From: Trichosporon coremiiforme
Lineage: Eukaryota > Basidiomycota > Tremellomycetes > Trichosporonales > Trichosporonaceae
Assembly (NCBI GenBank): GCA_039545355.1
Contig: BCJJ01000023.1
Location: 187,362-251,361 of the forward strand
Direction of reading: 5' to 3'
Length of the DNA stretch: 64,000 nt
The notes under the pieces were generated by a model that was not told where the DNA came from, did not search any database, and was given only the letters and a program-made list of their open reading frames with translations. Position 1 is the first letter of the stretch, and the number at the start of each line of letters is the position of its first letter. Position numbers and translations under genes: made by a program. Shown one piece after another: positions 21,827 through 31,452 of the stretch.

Positions 21827-23626
21827 CTACATGCTCATAGTGGTCGGGAACGAATTCAGGTCTGGATACAGCAGGCTCAAGTCCCAGTTCATGATATCGA
21901 GGTCGACGCCGAAAGATGGTATCTGAGCCTGGGACTTGCGGCTCCATACGCTGTCGGCCGCGCGATCGCTGACGTCCATCTCCTCCGCGCCCCATACGCC
22001 CTTCCCGTACGGCAGCGTCTTGAGCAACTCGCTAGCATGGTGCAGGATGAAGCGGCACTGCGCGTTGATGGGCGTGATAGTCGCTTCGGCCTGGTCCAGG
22101 CGGTGGCTGTCGATGAGCTGGTGGTTGTACGTGTACTGCACGAAGATGACTGCGCGCCTGAGGCACAAGCTCGCAATCGCAATGAACATGCACGTGTATG
22201 CTGGCAGCCGGCGCGGCTCGCAGTCATCCAGTATGTCGACGACGGCGATCATGACGCTCGGGAACCCGAATAGCGCCTTCAGCGCTGCCTCGCGCGCCTC
22301 GATGAGTGGGGAGGGGATCCAAGTCGACAGCGAGGCGATACGATAGCCGAGCACAACCTGGATTAGACGCGCGTCGTTGCGCACAGCCTTGTTCTCGTTG
22401 TCCCCCACATATGGAGCGGCGGCGTCGAACGCTGCCTTCCACGTCAGCTGCAGGCTGGCGACCTCGGCTGCGTCGTACGAGAGCGCGTGCTCCAGGTCGT
22501 TCAGCCGCATCGCGAGCGGGAGGAAGGCGCTGACCACCGCCCCTTCGGCACGAAGGTGCGCGTGCGCCGCCTGCACGCTCTCCCTCTTCGACGGGGGAAG
22601 ACGCGGCGCCACCAGAGGTGGCAACGTCACGCTCTTGCCGTACATGAGCGAGAGGAGGGAGTAGCGGTTCACGACTGCTGTCCAGAGCAGGAGCTGGAAG
22701 CGCATCTCTGCCCAGTGCTCGCTGTCCAGGTCTGCGCGCAGGGCTGCCTCAGCGGCAGACTGCATGCCCAGATTAGAGCCCATCGAGTACGCGAGCGCGA
22801 TGAGGCGGAAGGCGGAAGGCGCCACCGGCGCTTGCTCGGGGACCTTGCCCTCACTTCCCGGTTCGTCCTCGGCCTGTCCCGGCGCCAAGCTCAGGATGAG
22901 CAGCGCGAGTACGACGTCGCGAGTCGCGTGTCCCGCCATGGCGAGCAGGACCCCTTCGTCCACCAGAGGACGCACAATTGGAGCAAGCGAGGGCACGAAC
23001 TGCAGCATGGCGGTCTGCACGAAACCGTCTTCGGGCACTGGCGTGCTGACCGCCGTGAACGGCGGGAGGGGGAGGAGGCTGGTGATCCTTGCCTTGAACT
23101 GGTGCCAGGCCATCTCGATCTGGTCCGGTGTGAGGCCCACAGATGTCGGCGAGCGGTAGGGGCGCGTGCTCGCTACCGAGAAGAGCGTCTCGTCGTGCTG
23201 CACCTGGTGGTACATCGTGGACAGCTGCAGCGCGCCACGCATGAGCCGTGGTTCTGGCGGCGCACTGTTGTAGTTCGTCGTGCGCGGAGTCGAAGGCCCA
23301 GCCTGGCCGGGAGAGTAGTGGTAGCTCGGGGGCGGGGGTGGCTGGCGAGCCATGCGTTCGAGGCTTGCTAAGCGTGCCTCCGTCTCGGCGAGGCGGGCAC
23401 GGAGGGCGCGCACATCCTCGCTACCACCGTGCTCGCTTCCAGGAGTTCCGAATCGCTCATCGGGCGCAGCGGCGTACGCGCCCACGATCGCTTGTAGGGA
23501 ACACTGCTTGCGGCGGCGGCGGCAGTGCCCGCACCCCTCGGGGGTGACATCCTCGCAGCGGGTCTTGGAGTTGACGCACGCCTCGCACGCACGGAACAGT
23601 TTCGGTTTCTTTGGTGCGGGGGGCAT
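21827..23626 (-). CDS. Zn2Cys6 fungal-type transcription factor
   Basis: A single exon of 599 residues. The N-terminal binuclear zinc cluster has cysteines at 14, 17, 24, 32, 35 and 42 (C-x2-C-x6-C-x7-C-x2-C-x6-C), followed by basic RRRRKQ. A predicted short coiled coil (ALRARLAETEARLASLERM) follows at about 75-95, the usual dimerisation element. The remaining ~450 residues are helical and hydrophobic, like the fungal-specific middle homology region of these regulators. It should bind paired CGG-type half-sites in the nucleus; the target pathway is unknown. It is divergent from the virilizer-like gene with 374 nt between starts, and has no biosynthetic cluster beside it. Confidence 0.88.
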   Translation of the reverse strand: MPPAPKKPKLFRACEACVNSKTRCEDVTPEGCGHCRRRRKQCSLQAIVGAYAAAPDERFGTPGSEHGGSEDVRALRARLAETEARLASLERMARQPPPPPSYHYSPGQAGPSTPRTTNYNSAPPEPRLMRGALQLSTMYHQVQHDETLFSVASTRPYRSPTSVGLTPDQIEMAWHQFKARITSLLPLPPFTAVSTPVPEDGFVQTAMLQFVPSLAPIVRPLVDEGVLLAMAGHATRDVVLALLILSLAPGQAEDEPGSEGKVPEQAPVAPSAFRLIALAYSMGSNLGMQSAAEAALRADLDSEHWAEMRFQLLLWTAVVNRYSLLSLMYGKSVTLPPLVAPRLPPSKRESVQAAHAHLRAEGAVVSAFLPLAMRLNDLEHALSYDAAEVASLQLTWKAAFDAAAPYVGDNENKAVRNDARLIQVVLGYRIASLSTWIPSPLIEAREAALKALFGFPSVMIAVVDILDDCEPRRLPAYTCMFIAIASLCLRRAVIFVQYTYNHQLIDSHRLDQAEATITPINAQCRFILHHASELLKTLPYGKGVWGAEEMDVSDRAADSVWSRKSQAQIPSFGVDLDIMNWDLSLLYPDLNSFPTTMSM

Positions 23627-24000
23627 GCCGTTTGCGCGCGTGTGCTTTATATTGAGGGGTGGTTAGGTTCGGAGTGACGTCGGGAAGGCGTCGCAGAGTC
23701 CGAGTCGTGTCCGAGATGAAGCCGACATGACACTCGGACGACACGACATGGGATTTCCGGCCCTCCACCACCATGGAGCGCTCGGACCGCTCCGCATCGC
23801 CTCGGGGGTACCGAGGCTCTGCCGGCTAGCACCACACTAGCGGTTTGCTGCCGGTTGTCACGTGAGCAGCAGGGGACGATGAGATGAGACACCTCCACCG
23901 AGATCTGAAACGTCACTGCGCTGCGCGGTGTGTGACTGAGCGGCCAAGCGGCCAACAGACGAGGAAGACACCGATCGATGTGAACTCTGCACCTAACACG
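23627..24000. other. Divergent promoter between Zn2Cys6 factor and virilizer-like gene
   Basis: 374 nt lie between two divergent start codons. They contain paired GGCCAAGCG elements (about 23942-23953). An ATATAAAG on the minus strand near 23646-23653 is too close to the factor's ATG to be its only TATA element. The frame of the plus gene is open upstream of 24001, so a longer N-terminus cannot be excluded. Confidence 0.4.
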
Positions 24001-25381
24001 ATGGCCGAGCTCTTCTTCCACGGCTCGCTACGCTGCGACCCTCTCTCTGCAATTCCACTCGAGGCGCCGGTACGCATCGAGCGCGTGGTGCTCTCGCCAG
24101 AGAGCGATGGGTAAGCTGCCTGGAGACGATTACGAGCTGACAACAGACCGAGCTTCACGGCCGATGTGCTGTACAACCTGTCTCCGATTGAGCCAGCTGA
24201 TGCACTCCAGCGCTCAAGTGTGGGTGTCATGCACACTACCGAGCTTACGCTCGACATGCCCCCTGGTGTAAGCTGAGGTCGACCGAGAGTTGGACTGACA
24301 ACAGTCTGCAACCGCTCGCCTGATTGTGTACGCCCCCGCCCGGCTGTCCGTCAAAGTGTACGGTTACCCCTCCGACTCCACGCTCCCGGGGAAGAGCAAG
24401 GCAGAGCTGCAACTTCCGGAAGCTGGCGAGCTGCTAGCCTCTCTGCCGGATACGAGAGTGCTGCCGTCACTTCGACTGCTGGCGAGGACAGGCCGCTTCA
24501 CGCTCGCTGAGGCTCTGGAGTCGCCGCACCTCTCTGCCTTCGCTGGGGCAGGTGATGACGCCGTACTCCGCGCAGTACTGGGACTCGATGGACAACAGTC
24601 ACTCGACTTCGACCCGGCTGAGGCGCTGTGCGCCCTTTCCCGTCTCGACGCGCCGAGAGAAGCTGCATACCCAACGACGCAGTCGCCGCTCGCACTGACG
24701 CTGTCGCTCATGCGCGCGCAGGCTGTCAACCCTCATGCTCATGCGGCCGCTGCACTTGCGACTGTTGTGCGCCTACTCTCTCCGCTCGCCTCGAGGCCCG
24801 AAACAGCAGCTGCTCTCAGCCGCGTTCTGCCTGAAATGGCCGCTCGCGCAATCACCGCTGGAGAGGATGTGACGCTGGATACTCCGCCAGAACACGCACG
24901 CGCAGTCCTGGCGACCCTGGCGCCGCTGCTCGCAGGCGAGGCGTGGGGCAAGTCCACCGCTCCCGCCGCTGGCAAGCTTGCCCGTGGCTACTCCCCCGAT
25001 CTGGCACTCTGGCAGCCCGCCGCCGCCGACCCCGGCCTGGGCATCTCTGGTGTCCAGCTCAGCGTCTCCGCGAGTGGGGAAGGCGAGCGCCTGAGCCGTG
25101 CCCTAGACGCGGGGACCGGACACGGCTTAAAGCCAACAGCGGCGGATACACTGGCGGCGTTGGCGCCAGAGCTGGTAGCGAGCCTCGGCACGGCAGTACA
25201 GCCGCCGCTCGGGCTGCCGAGCACTATTGCGGCGGGCGTCGGCAACGCATCAGACTATGCCGGCAAGGTGTACTCGGCACATGAGTTCAGGAGGGAGAGG
25301 GATACGGCGAGCGGGCTCGGGCTCGGCGCTACTGGTGTTGGGCGGAAGGCCAGCAGACACGTGGACGAGTTTGGGCGATAG
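24001..25381 (+). CDS. Possible virilizer-like (m6A writer subunit) protein
   Basis: Three exons, 24001-24110, 24147-24267 and 24305-25381, give 435 residues; the introns are 36 and 37 nt, each ending CTGACAACAG, and all phases agree. The first ~110 residues read as a beta-rich domain opening MAELFFHG, with VRIERVVLSPE and RLIVYAPARLSVKVYGYP. From memory this follows the order of the virilizer/VIRMA N-terminal domain (an LLFFDTF-like start, a VxxVRxxP strand, then a GLVLRGWY...LTLAIYG strand). The rest is Ala/Leu-rich and probably helical. If correct, it would be a scaffold of the nuclear mRNA m6A methyltransferase complex. It is far shorter than animal virilizer (~1800 residues). The resemblance is at fold-pattern level only. 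Confidence 0.6.
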
Positions 25382-26350
25382 CATCGAGGGCGGCACAGGT
25401 TGTAACATACATGCACTGTATAGACTAGCTGATGCGCAGTGAGAGAGATATGGTCGGCTGCTCATGTGAGGATGCTCGGTGATGAGGCAGGTGAACGAGG
25501 TGGTCAAGGCATGGTGCTCGCTTTTCGCAATTCGGCGCCGAAGTTGTGATGGCCTTTGATAAGCCTGAAGCTGTCAACACAACGACCACCTCGGCAGCGG
25601 CTCTAATGAGAGAGAACTGTGACAAAAGTCAAGCTCGTCGCTGCATTAGGTCTATCCACGCAGTGCAATTATCAACGCATAGCAGCTGCAATTGTGTCAA
25701 AGTTTATAGGACACACGAGATCAACATGAATGCATGACGATGCCGTCGGTTCCCGGACGATCCTCGGGTTGTCACTGCAGCCACGGCTGCACGCCAATCA
25801 CGTGCAGCAGCTCGTGCTCAACAAGGATGTGATGACATTCCGGACGTTGCCCACCCGCGGCCGGTTAAGGACGCTGGAAACCGGCAACAATCCGGCAAGC
25901 ATAGTCGGCAACCTCCCTTCTATCTTGGTGCGCGCAGAGTACGGTGGGGAGATTGCCTTGGCAGTTCGGAAAATCCTCCTGCTTGCAAACGGTGACGCTG
26001 TTGTGGGACTTGGCTCGGTAGCTTGTCGCTGGGCTCCACCACGCAACGTGGGGTATACTGGGGGCGGGGAGTGCCGCTGGAGTCGGGCATGGCCGACGCC
26101 GCCTGACGCAAGCCGGGCTGATTGGGCGGGGTTCGGTCTTCCACTGCTCACCGCTTTCCACATTACCAAGGCACATGCCCCGTTTAGCCCACTGGCCTGC
26201 CGCGGCTGGCACTGGTGTGGGTACGGGATGTACTCGGCCGTACGTTGAGATGCCGAGCAAGACCCAGCCAGCAAGTTAATACCCCAAACGCAGCGGGATC
26301 CTTTTGACACCTCACTCTCTACTCTCCACGCTCAACGAGTCGAGTAACAC
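25382..26350. other. Intergenic region upstream of acyl-CoA ligase
   Basis: 969 nt without a supportable gene. Long open frames overlap on both strands between 25730 and 26310 (about 170 codons each). Neither has domain-like sequence or splice signals, and mirror open frames are common in GC-rich DNA. The last ~60 nt before ATG 26351 are CT-rich leader. Confidence 0.45.
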
Positions 26351-28258
26351 ATGTCCACCACTATGGCGCAAGTAGCGAAGGCATACCCCGTGCGGACGAT
26401 GGCGGAGTGTGAGTCATCCCAGTGCCAATGCGGAGCTGACAACAGGCGACGCCATCCTCTGCGCGCCCGGCCACATCGGCGAGATGGAGGAGGCGATTAT
26501 CAATGGCGCCAAGCAGCGTGTGTGGAAGAACGTAAGTGCCGAAGTGCTCGCGTGCGCTGACCTCAGCAACCGACCAACTACCGTGCGGCGCTCGAGATGG
26601 GTTTCCAAAAGTACATGGACCGGGACATGTACGTGTCTCCTCTGCCGAACTCGAAGGACTACGAGGTGGTGACGTACGGCGAGCAGCGCCAGCGGGTGAT
26701 CCGGCTTGCGGCGTGGTACCGCTCCCTTGGGCTCGGGCAGGGTAGCAAGGTGGCCGTAGGTGGGACGAACAGCAGCCAGTTCCTCGTCGCAGCCTGGGCG
26801 GCGCACTACTGTGGCGCGATCCCCGTCTTCATCAACTCGACGCTGCATGTCGACGCCTCCCTGCACTGCCTTGGCATCACCAAGCCAGACCTCGTTCTCG
26901 GCGACGTCGACTACATCACCGAACTCGTCCCGATCATGGACAAGCTGAAGGCAGCCGGCGTTGGCCCGATCTACACCTGGGAGCCGACCGAGCACCTCTC
27001 GGCCGATCTGCGGCGGAGCGTCAAGCTCCTGCCGGCCTACACGCCGAGCGAGGCTGAGATCGCAGCCGTCGAGCGCGGGGAGGGTCTTGAGGGCATGAAC
27101 GCCGATTCCGACGGGCACATCTTCTTCACTTCCGGCACCTCTGGCATGCCCAAGGCCGTCATCTCGAACCAGCGCGCGGCTCTGCACAACTACGTCTCGG
27201 GTACTTTTGCCGGGATACGTGCTCAGCTCCGGGCTGGTGCGACGTACGAGCAGGCGACGACGCCGGCCCCAACGCAGGCGAGCATGCTCGTTCCCGCGCC
27301 GCTGTTCCACGTCACGGGGTGCATCTCGTGGACGACGCGACAGATGACGACGGGCGCCAAGATCGTGTTCATGAAGCGCTGGAGTGTGCCAGAAGCGATC
27401 CGGCTGATCGAGGCGTACAATGTCAACGTCCTCGGCGGCGTGCCGGCCACGACCAAGGCGATCCTCCAGTCCCCCCTCCTGCCGAAGGAGCGCATGTTCA
27501 CGGCCGTGTCGTCCGGCGGCGCCCCGATCCAGGCCGGCATGGCGGCGGCGCTCACGGAGCGTTTCCCGGGACTCAGCGTCAGCAACGGCTGGGGTCTGAC
27601 GGAGACGAACGGACTGCACAACGCGCTGACTGGTCGCGATTACCTCGAGAACCCGGAGAGCTGCGGTCCGCCGGTGCCCATCTGCGACATCAAGATTGTT
27701 GACCCCGACACCGGCCGCGAATGTGGACCGGAGGAGATGGGCGTTATCTGGGCCCGCGGATCCAACGTCATGAACTGCTACTACGGCAACCCGGAGGCGA
27801 CTGCCAAGGTCATGACGCCCGACGGCTGGTTCAACACTGGCGACATGGGCACCGTCAACAAGGAGGGGTGGCTCTCGATCAGAGACCGCCAGAAGGACAT
27901 CATTATCCGTGGCGGAGAGAACATTGCCTCCGCAGAGGTCGAGAACGCCCTCGCGTCCCTCCCAGAGACGGCAGAGGTTGCTGCCGTCGCTGTCCCGGAC
28001 CCCGTGCTCGGAGAGCTTGTCGGTTGCGCGGTCTCGTTTGCTCCGGGCAAGAACCTGACCGAGGCGCAGGTCCTCGAGCTTGTCGCGCCCATGGTCCGCT
28101 ACGCCGCTCGTCCCGTCATCTGTGTCATCTACGAGGGCGACCTGGACCGCAACGCGAACGGAAAGATTCAAAAGACGACAATCAAGAAGACAGTCGCGGA
28201 CGAGTGGGTCAGGCGGACCGGTGGAAAAGCCTGGGTCAGGAACAAGGCCAAGTTGTGA
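26351..28258 (+). CDS. Peroxisomal-type acyl-CoA ligase (ANL superfamily)
   Basis: Three exons, 26351-26408, 26446-26531 and 26567-28258, give 611 residues; introns are 37 and 35 nt. The protein is an adenylate-forming enzyme. The ATP/phosphate loop FFTSGTSGMPKAV is near residue 235. NGWGLTET is the adenine/acyl motif, DGWFNTGDMG holds the ribose-binding aspartate, IIRGGENIASAEVE is the hinge region, and RNANGKIQK carries the catalytic lysine. It should activate a carboxylic acid, probably a fatty acid, with ATP and load it onto coenzyme A. The C-terminus is AKL, a variant of the PTS1 peroxisomal signal, pointing to beta-oxidation. Chain-length preference cannot be told. The large antisense open frame over this gene is a codon-bias artefact. 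Confidence 0.9.
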
Positions 28259-28420
28259 TTATTTTACGTGTATAAAGCTAGATGTCAAGATATGCAGTAC
28301 TTTCAATACAGGGCAGGTCAGTTCGTCAGAGGTCACACGTTACAATGGCTCGTGCATGTTGATGCAGTGTTACAATGGGGCAGCTAGGATCGACGTCTAG
28401 CGGTGAACTCGTCCTCAATC

Positions 28421-28872
28421 TCAAAGCAGCTCAACGCGATAGATCGTTATCCGTCCACCGACATCGGTGCTGCTCTTCATGTCGAGGCGGAGCGCAGTGA
28501 CTCCCTTCATCTCCGGCAGCCTGCAGTAAGCTCAGTCCGCAGAATCTAGCTTACTCCATGAGCTGGCGCGCGTTCTTGTCCTCAGGGTAAACGGTGCCCG
28601 TGACGTCTCCAGCCTCTGTCGTTGCCGTCAGCACAACAGAGGTCGGCACAAAACCGCCTTGGAAGGTGAGTGCAATACGCGTCGGGTCGACAGGCGAAGG
28701 GAACTTAAGCTGGACGAAGGCAGGGCTGGAAGGCGCGGTCCAAGCCTCGTCGTCATCGGCGATCAGAGCCTTGCGCGAGGTGCCGGAGGCGCTGGCGGAG
28801 ACTCTGCGGTCAGCCTGTAACAGTGAGCGTCTGCACGCACGCGACCTTGCTGCCTTCCGGGATGAGGTCCAT
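28421..28872 (-). CDS. NR2C2AP-like small beta-sandwich protein
   Basis: Three short exons, 28841-28872, 28555-28803 and 28421-28520, give 126 residues; introns are 37 nt (GTGCGT...CTGACCGCAG) and 34 nt (GTAAGC...TTACTGCAG). The order of motifs RKALIADDDEAW, FVQLKFPSPVDPTRIALTFQGGF, VYPEDKN and GRITIYRVELL follows human nuclear receptor 2C2-associated protein (TRA16): HLFDQDEETCW, WVTLEFP...IQFQGGF, YPEDNN, GRVVIYHLRVL. The fold is like F5/8 type C (discoidin) domains. The human protein binds the orphan receptor TR4, which fungi lack, so the fungal role is unknown. Length also matches (139 in human). The gene is divergent from the mitoribosomal gene with 240 nt between starts. Confidence 0.85.
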
Positions 28873-29112
28873 ATCTGGGGTATCTGTGTGGGCGCGAAAA
28901 CACCAAGAACGCAGCGAATGCCTCATTTAGTCGGCGTCGGGAGGTCGACACTCCGCAGAATCCACCTTTCCCACGGTAGGCATTCCAGTGACCAGCTTTC
29001 CCACGGTGTCGCTCACGCATGTTTCGGAACGGCCTGACTTTTCTTGACGCTCTGCAACAGCAGTAAGCTCGAAGCTGGAAGCTCGCAGACCGCACCCATC
29101 TCGACGAACACA
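28873..29112. promoter_or_regulatory. 240-nt bidirectional promoter with paired CTTTCCCACGGT
   Basis: The two divergent starts share this spacer. The 12-mer CTTTCCCACGGT occurs twice in the same orientation, at 28966-28977 and 28996-29007, 30 nt apart, so the copies would face the same side of the helix. No TATA box is visible. The repeat may be a regulator site; that is inference. Confidence 0.4.
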
Positions 29113-30348
29113 ATGTCCCGACCAATGGCTCGCCTCGTCCCCCGCCTTGCGCGCGGAATCATCTCCTCCGCCGCCGCGCCGCGCCCCCAGGGTGCCATCG
29201 GCGGTGTCGATCTCCGCGTCTTCAACGGCATCGACGGCTTTGTCGGAAAAGAGCAGATGGACCGCGTCAACGAGTGGCAGGCTGGACTGTGGGAGCGTCT
29301 TTCGCAGGAGGTTCGGAGTGAGTCTCTACGGCGCTGCACCGGGAGTGATGCTAACGCTTGTGCTTCCTTCTCGACGCTGCCGATCGCTCTCTGCGCGCGC
29401 GACCCCTGTTGCGATAATCCACCGACTGCTGACGCCTGACGTGATCTCTTGATGCCGCACTTGTCTTAACCTATGCCCCGTCGGACCACCATGCGCTTCC
29501 ATGACTGCAGACAACCCCGGCCTCACCTCGATCAGGCAGAAGTGGGACAACGACAGGCTCGACATGACCGACCTCCTGTCGTTTACTGCTCGTGAGCCTA
29601 CGCTCTCGCTCGCCTTCAACTACGCCTCCCAGCTCATCAACAACTCGTACTACCTCGAGGGCATGAACGCCGATGCCCCCAAGCCCATTCCGGAGCACTT
29701 CCAGCACCTCGAGGACCGGGTGGCCGCTACGGCCGACGGCATGTCGGGAAGTGGATGGCTCTGGGTGAGTGCAACTTGCGTCCCTCTGTCTGGCCGACAG
29801 CGTGCTCTCGTTATCTCTGCAGAGATTCCATTATTTCAGGAGATTCACGATGTCGGTTAGGTATCCTTGCGTTTCTGGCATGGCGTTTTGGATGCAAGAA
29901 GACGGGACAACAGGAAGGCTCTGACGTGTGTATAGCCGCTAACAATCAGCTCGTCAAGGCCGGCGACTCGCTCAGCGACTTTGACGTTATCCCCACCTTC
30001 GGCTCCGGAACGCTCCTGGTCACGATGCGCCAGCAGCGCGGCCGCCTCAGCAACGTCCCCGTCTACGGCACGCCGTCGGGTACCAGCTCTTCCTCTGCCG
30101 CTCCCGCGGCCGCCGAGCCGGCGCAGCAGGACTCCGCCCCGAAGCCGACCTCCCGCGCGGCCGGTCTTGTCAAGCAGGCCCGCGGTACCGCCGAGGTCAC
30201 TCCCCTCGCCGTCTGCAACCTGTACGAGCTCGCGTACCTCGGCGACCGGTACGGCGTGTTCGGCCGTGGTGACTACGCCCGTGACTGGTTCAAGAACCTC
30301 GACTGGGACAAGGTCATGAAGCGCACCGCCTCCGCGTCGTCTTGGTAG
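29113..30348 (+). CDS. Mitochondrial small-subunit ribosomal protein, SOD-fold (mS42/mS43 type)
   Basis: Three exons, 29113-29317, 29511-29764 and 29950-30348, give 285 residues (introns 193 and 185 nt). The N-terminus is basic with few acidic residues (MARLVPRLARGIISSAAAPR), a likely mitochondrial presequence. The rest has the Fe/Mn superoxide dismutase C-terminal fold. SFTAREPTLSLAFNYASQLINN and GSGWLW followed by FDVIPTFGSGT resemble SOD, and LAVCNLYELAYLGDRYG...FKNLDWDKV ends it. The catalytic metal ligands are not all present (NLYELAYLGDRYG replaces the SOD DVWEHAYYLDY pattern), as in the fungal mitoribosomal proteins Rsm26 (mS42) and Mrp1 (mS43). It should act structurally in the mitochondrial small subunit. 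Which of the two paralogues it is cannot be decided here. Confidence 0.82.
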
Positions 30349-30841
30349 AGAGTGTCACGAAAATCTAGTTCCATCATGCATTGCATCGCAGCTCATAGCT
30401 ATCCGAGGGCTGAGCGAGGGGCGAGCCCACAGCTTTGTAAATGCCGCCGGCGGCACTGACTGATAACAGGATCAGTGAAGATCGCTAGGAGCGCCACAAG
30501 GAAGCTCCACAGCTTTGCAGTTCTTCTTCAGTTACTCTGCCAGCTCGCGGCTGACTCGCCATCTATATCAGCTTAACCCTCTTGTTCGCTCGACCCCGCG
30601 GTCCGCTCACGCTACCAGCGTCCGAGAACCCGAAGGCAGGACGGTCCGGCGGGAGAAATTCTGCTTCCGCTACGGACCTCTACCGTGGCGTGCCTGGCGA
30701 TCGAAAAAAGTCTGGCGCTCCTGCTGCGGGACCAATCGCTCTCTTCCGGGGTACGTCCACCTTTCGTCCCTCCATATTTCTCCATTCTGAATGCATTCCG
30801 GGCATCCCCCTAAGCAGAAGAAGAGCAAGAGACCCCAAAAA
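30349..30841. other. Intergenic region before tRNA-Pro
   Basis: This holds the 3' end of the mitoribosomal gene and sequence downstream of the minus-strand tRNA. A TTTTT stretch just below the tRNA 3' end (about 30837-30841 read on the minus strand) should terminate RNA polymerase III. Nothing else is recognised. Confidence 0.45.
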
Positions 30842-30963
30842 GGTCCTCGCCGGGATTTGAACCCGGGGCCACTCCCAATCGCTGTTCGGAGGAACAGTTG
30901 GAGGCAAAGCTCAAGATGTTAGATCACCCTAAGAGAGTATGATAACCACTACACCACGAGAAC
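30842..30963 (-). tRNA. tRNA-Pro(AGG) with 49-nt intron
   Basis: Exon 1 is 30927-30963 and exon 2 is 30842-30877, separated by a 49-nt intron after position 37. The acceptor stem GTTCTCG pairs with CGAGGAC and the discriminator is C, as in eukaryotic tRNA-Pro. U8 is present. Anticodon stem CTCTC pairs with GGGAG around the loop TTAGGGT, giving anticodon AGG. The T arm is CCGGG-TTCAAAT-CCCGG. A T-run follows the 3' end. Confidence 0.93.
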
Positions 30964-31452
30964 GTCCAAAGACAAGTACTTGTTAGCTCCGTGCCGACTA
31001 CCCTTTGACAAGGTCACGATAATTTTGGCTGTGATGTTGGCCGTGGGCTGTATTATCAGGCCATCGCGCTGCTTTACATGCTATGAGTTGGTCTCAGACG
31101 CTAGTGATCAGTACCGCGGACACTGCAATCTCTTCAACGCCTGGTTCTGTTGACGTTGGATACCGCTTTCCTGGTTGGGCTGACCTTACGTGGCACGACA
31201 ACTATAAGTGCCACTTGTGTGCTCCTCATAGCACAGCTCCGTATGTACCCTCCGCACACCCGCCTCGATGTACGCTGGCTTAGCGGGAGCATTGGTCTCG
31301 CTCCGCTGGTGCCCTCGCCTATCTGTGTGCTCTGCTCCATCAGACGCCCGGCCTTCAGACGACAACATTTAATTGTCTCCCTCTGCAACCTTTCCCCAAT
31401 TCATTTCAACCTTCGCCTACGAACTACCAACATCGAGACATCAGCAACTAAA
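30964..31452. other. Intergenic region upstream of first orphan membrane gene
   Basis: This contains 5' flank of tRNA-Pro and the presumed promoter of the next gene, with a TATAAG at 31203-31208 about 245 nt before its ATG. The reading frame of that gene is open upstream, but the chosen ATG is the first one in a good leader context. Confidence 0.4.

Noticed and set aside
25730..26310. Overlapping ~170-codon frames on both strands before the acyl-CoA ligase
   Set aside because: Neither strand shows domain-like sequence, start context or introns; overlapping mirror frames suggest chance in GC-rich DNA.
26414..28171. 585-codon minus-strand open frame antisense to the acyl-CoA ligase
   Set aside because: It mirrors the coding gene through GC-biased third positions; its Arg/Val/His-rich translation has no domain, and the sense strand has all ligase motifs and introns.
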